Shown: in pieces, positions 63,279 to 64,000 of the stretch
How the letters are laid out: every line of letters begins with the position of its first letter
How positions within the stretch are numbered: the stretch's first letter is position 1
Assembly (NCBI RefSeq): GCF_020886775.1
Contig: NZ_AP024525.1
Coordinates: 3,782,001 to 3,846,000 of the forward strand
Direction: 5' to 3'
DNA length: 64,000 nt
Source of the DNA: Sinomonas cyclohexanicum
GTDB lineage: Bacteria; Actinomycetota; Actinomycetes; Actinomycetales; Micrococcaceae
Notes under the pieces: model-generated
Databases searched by the model: none
What the model was told of the DNA's origin: nothing
Seen by the model: only the letters and a program-made list of their open reading frames with translations
Position numbers and translations under genes: made by a program

Positions 63279-64000
63279 ATGACCGCCACGACCGACGCCG
63301 CCGCCGTCGCCCCTTCCGCCGATCCCACGGCCGTTCCCCAGCGCGCCCGCCGGCTCGCGACTTCACTGCCCGGGCCCCGCTCCCGCGAGCTCGAAGCCGA
63401 GCGCCGCCGCCACGTCACCGAGGGCTTCGGCGTGACGCTGCCGGTGTTCATCGACCGCGCCGAGGGCTCGCTGCTCGTGGACGTGGACGGCAACCGCATC
63501 ATCGACTTCGCGTCCGGCATCGCCGTGACGAGCGTGGGCGCAGCGAACCCGCGCGTGGCCGAGCGCGCCGCGGCGCAGCTGGCCCGCTTCACGCACACGT
63601 GCTTCATGGTCACGGAGTACTCGTCGTTCACCGAGGTCTGCGCGTGGCTCAACGAGCACACGCCGGGTGACTTCGAGAAGCGCACGGCGCTGTTCTCGAC
63701 CGGCGCGGAGGCCGTGGAGAACGCGGTCAAGATCGCCCGCTCCGCGACCCGCCGCCCCCACGTCCTCGTGTTCGACGACGCCTACCACGGCCGCACACAG
63801 CTCACCATGGCCATGACGGCCAAGGTGAACCCTTACCGGCTCAACTTCGGCCCGCTGCCGGGCTCGGTGTTCCGAGGCCCGACGGCGCCCGCGCACCTCG
63901 CGCCGGCCGATCCGGCTGGTTCCGCCGCCTTCGTCGCGGAGGCCCTCGCCGGCGTCGAGGCGGTCCTCGCCGAGGCCGGTCCCGAGACGTTCGCGGCCAT
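63279..64000 (+). CDS. gabT: 4-aminobutyrate aminotransferase (3' partial)
   Basis: The window ends inside the gene; 240 codons are visible. The sequence RSRELEAERRRHVTEGFGVTLPVFID, then FASGIAVTSVGAANPRV, STGAEAVENAVKIARSAT and DAYHGRTQLTMAMTAKVNPY, is that of GabT, a PLP enzyme that moves the amino group from GABA to 2-oxoglutarate to give succinate semialdehyde. The PLP-binding Lys lies beyond the window. GGGAGG at 63268-63273 is five bases before the ATG. It supplies the substrate for the dehydrogenase at 57232. Confidence 0.92.
   Translation, partial: MTATTDAAAVAPSADPTAVPQRARRLATSLPGPRSRELEAERRRHVTEGFGVTLPVFIDRAEGSLLVDVDGNRIIDFASGIAVTSVGAANPRVAERAAAQLARFTHTCFMVTEYSSFTEVCAWLNEHTPGDFEKRTALFSTGAEAVENAVKIARSATRRPHVLVFDDAYHGRTQLTMAMTAKVNPYRLNFGPLPGSVFRGPTAPAHLAPADPAGSAAFVAEALAGVEAVLAEAGPETFAA

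Noticed and set aside
45395-64000. The amine locus as a horizontally acquired island
   Set aside because: No integrase, tRNA junction, transposase or change in base composition is seen at its edges.
63500-64000. A replication origin or phage attachment site near the window end
   Set aside because: The sequence is continuous gabT coding sequence; no DnaA boxes or att-like repeats are visible.

Overview
The window looks like chromosomal DNA of a high-GC actinobacterium, most likely of the Micrococcaceae (Arthrobacter/Sinomonas type). The reasons are the strong GC bias of the third codon position, GTG/TTG starts, a 16S-23S spacer without tRNA genes, BoxA-like antitermination sites, the rpmB-rpmG-rpsN cluster, and the high similarity I recognise to Arthrobacter-clade proteins. 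The genus is an inference.

Layout. 1-2.7 kb: end of a secreted CAP/FG-GAP protein, an SRPBCC protein and a small membrane protein. 2.8 kb: tRNA-Gly(CCC). 3-8.6 kb: two MFS transporters (the first flanked by two copies of a 57-bp palindromic repeat), a LysR regulator, panD and an AEC-family transporter. 8.6-13.9 kb: a TetR regulator divergent from an NTF2-like protein and an NmrA-like oxidoreductase across a clear operator array, then a HerA-like ATPase and two small proteins. 14-20.3 kb: a frameshifted thioredoxin/NHL gene, a CopD-CtaG fusion, HU and a phosphotransferase. 20.2-22.4 kb: a complete IS1634-type insertion sequence flanked by a perfect 250-bp target duplication. 22.3-28.7 kb: a nitrate/sulfonate/taurine-type ABC importer with two paralogous lipoprotein receptors, and an ABC-2 export pair. 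28.7-34.7 kb: a complete rRNA operon on the minus strand with two promoters. 35.1-36.1 kb: rpsN, rpmG and rpmB behind a leader containing a terminator-like hairpin. 36-45 kb: cell-surface genes (a glycosyltransferase and an LGFP-repeat L,D-transpeptidase-like protein), an acyl-CoA dehydrogenase and a Na+/H+ antiporter.

45.4-64 kb is the most coherent region and reads as a nitrogen/amine catabolic locus. It holds a GabP-like permease and a second APC permease, then a tight run of cytochrome P450, [3Fe-4S] ferredoxin, ferredoxin reductase, a glutamine-synthetase-like ligase, a solute-binding domain without a signal peptide and two class I amidotransferase-fold (PuuD-like) hydrolases. These are followed by a GntR/FadR regulator fused to a Cache-like domain, a Sad-type succinate-semialdehyde dehydrogenase, an M20 amidohydrolase with an MFS transporter, a PucR regulator and the start of gabT. 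The first part has the same gene order as the P450-ferredoxin-reductase-glutamine synthetase (mor/pip) loci known for cyclic secondary amine oxidation in mycobacteria. The rest adds gamma-glutamyl hydrolases and the GABA shunt. I infer that the locus oxidises an amine, passes it through gamma-glutamyl and aldehyde intermediates to GABA or a GABA-like product, and delivers succinate. The substrate is not shown by the sequence.

No CRISPR array, prophage, integrase or replication origin was seen.
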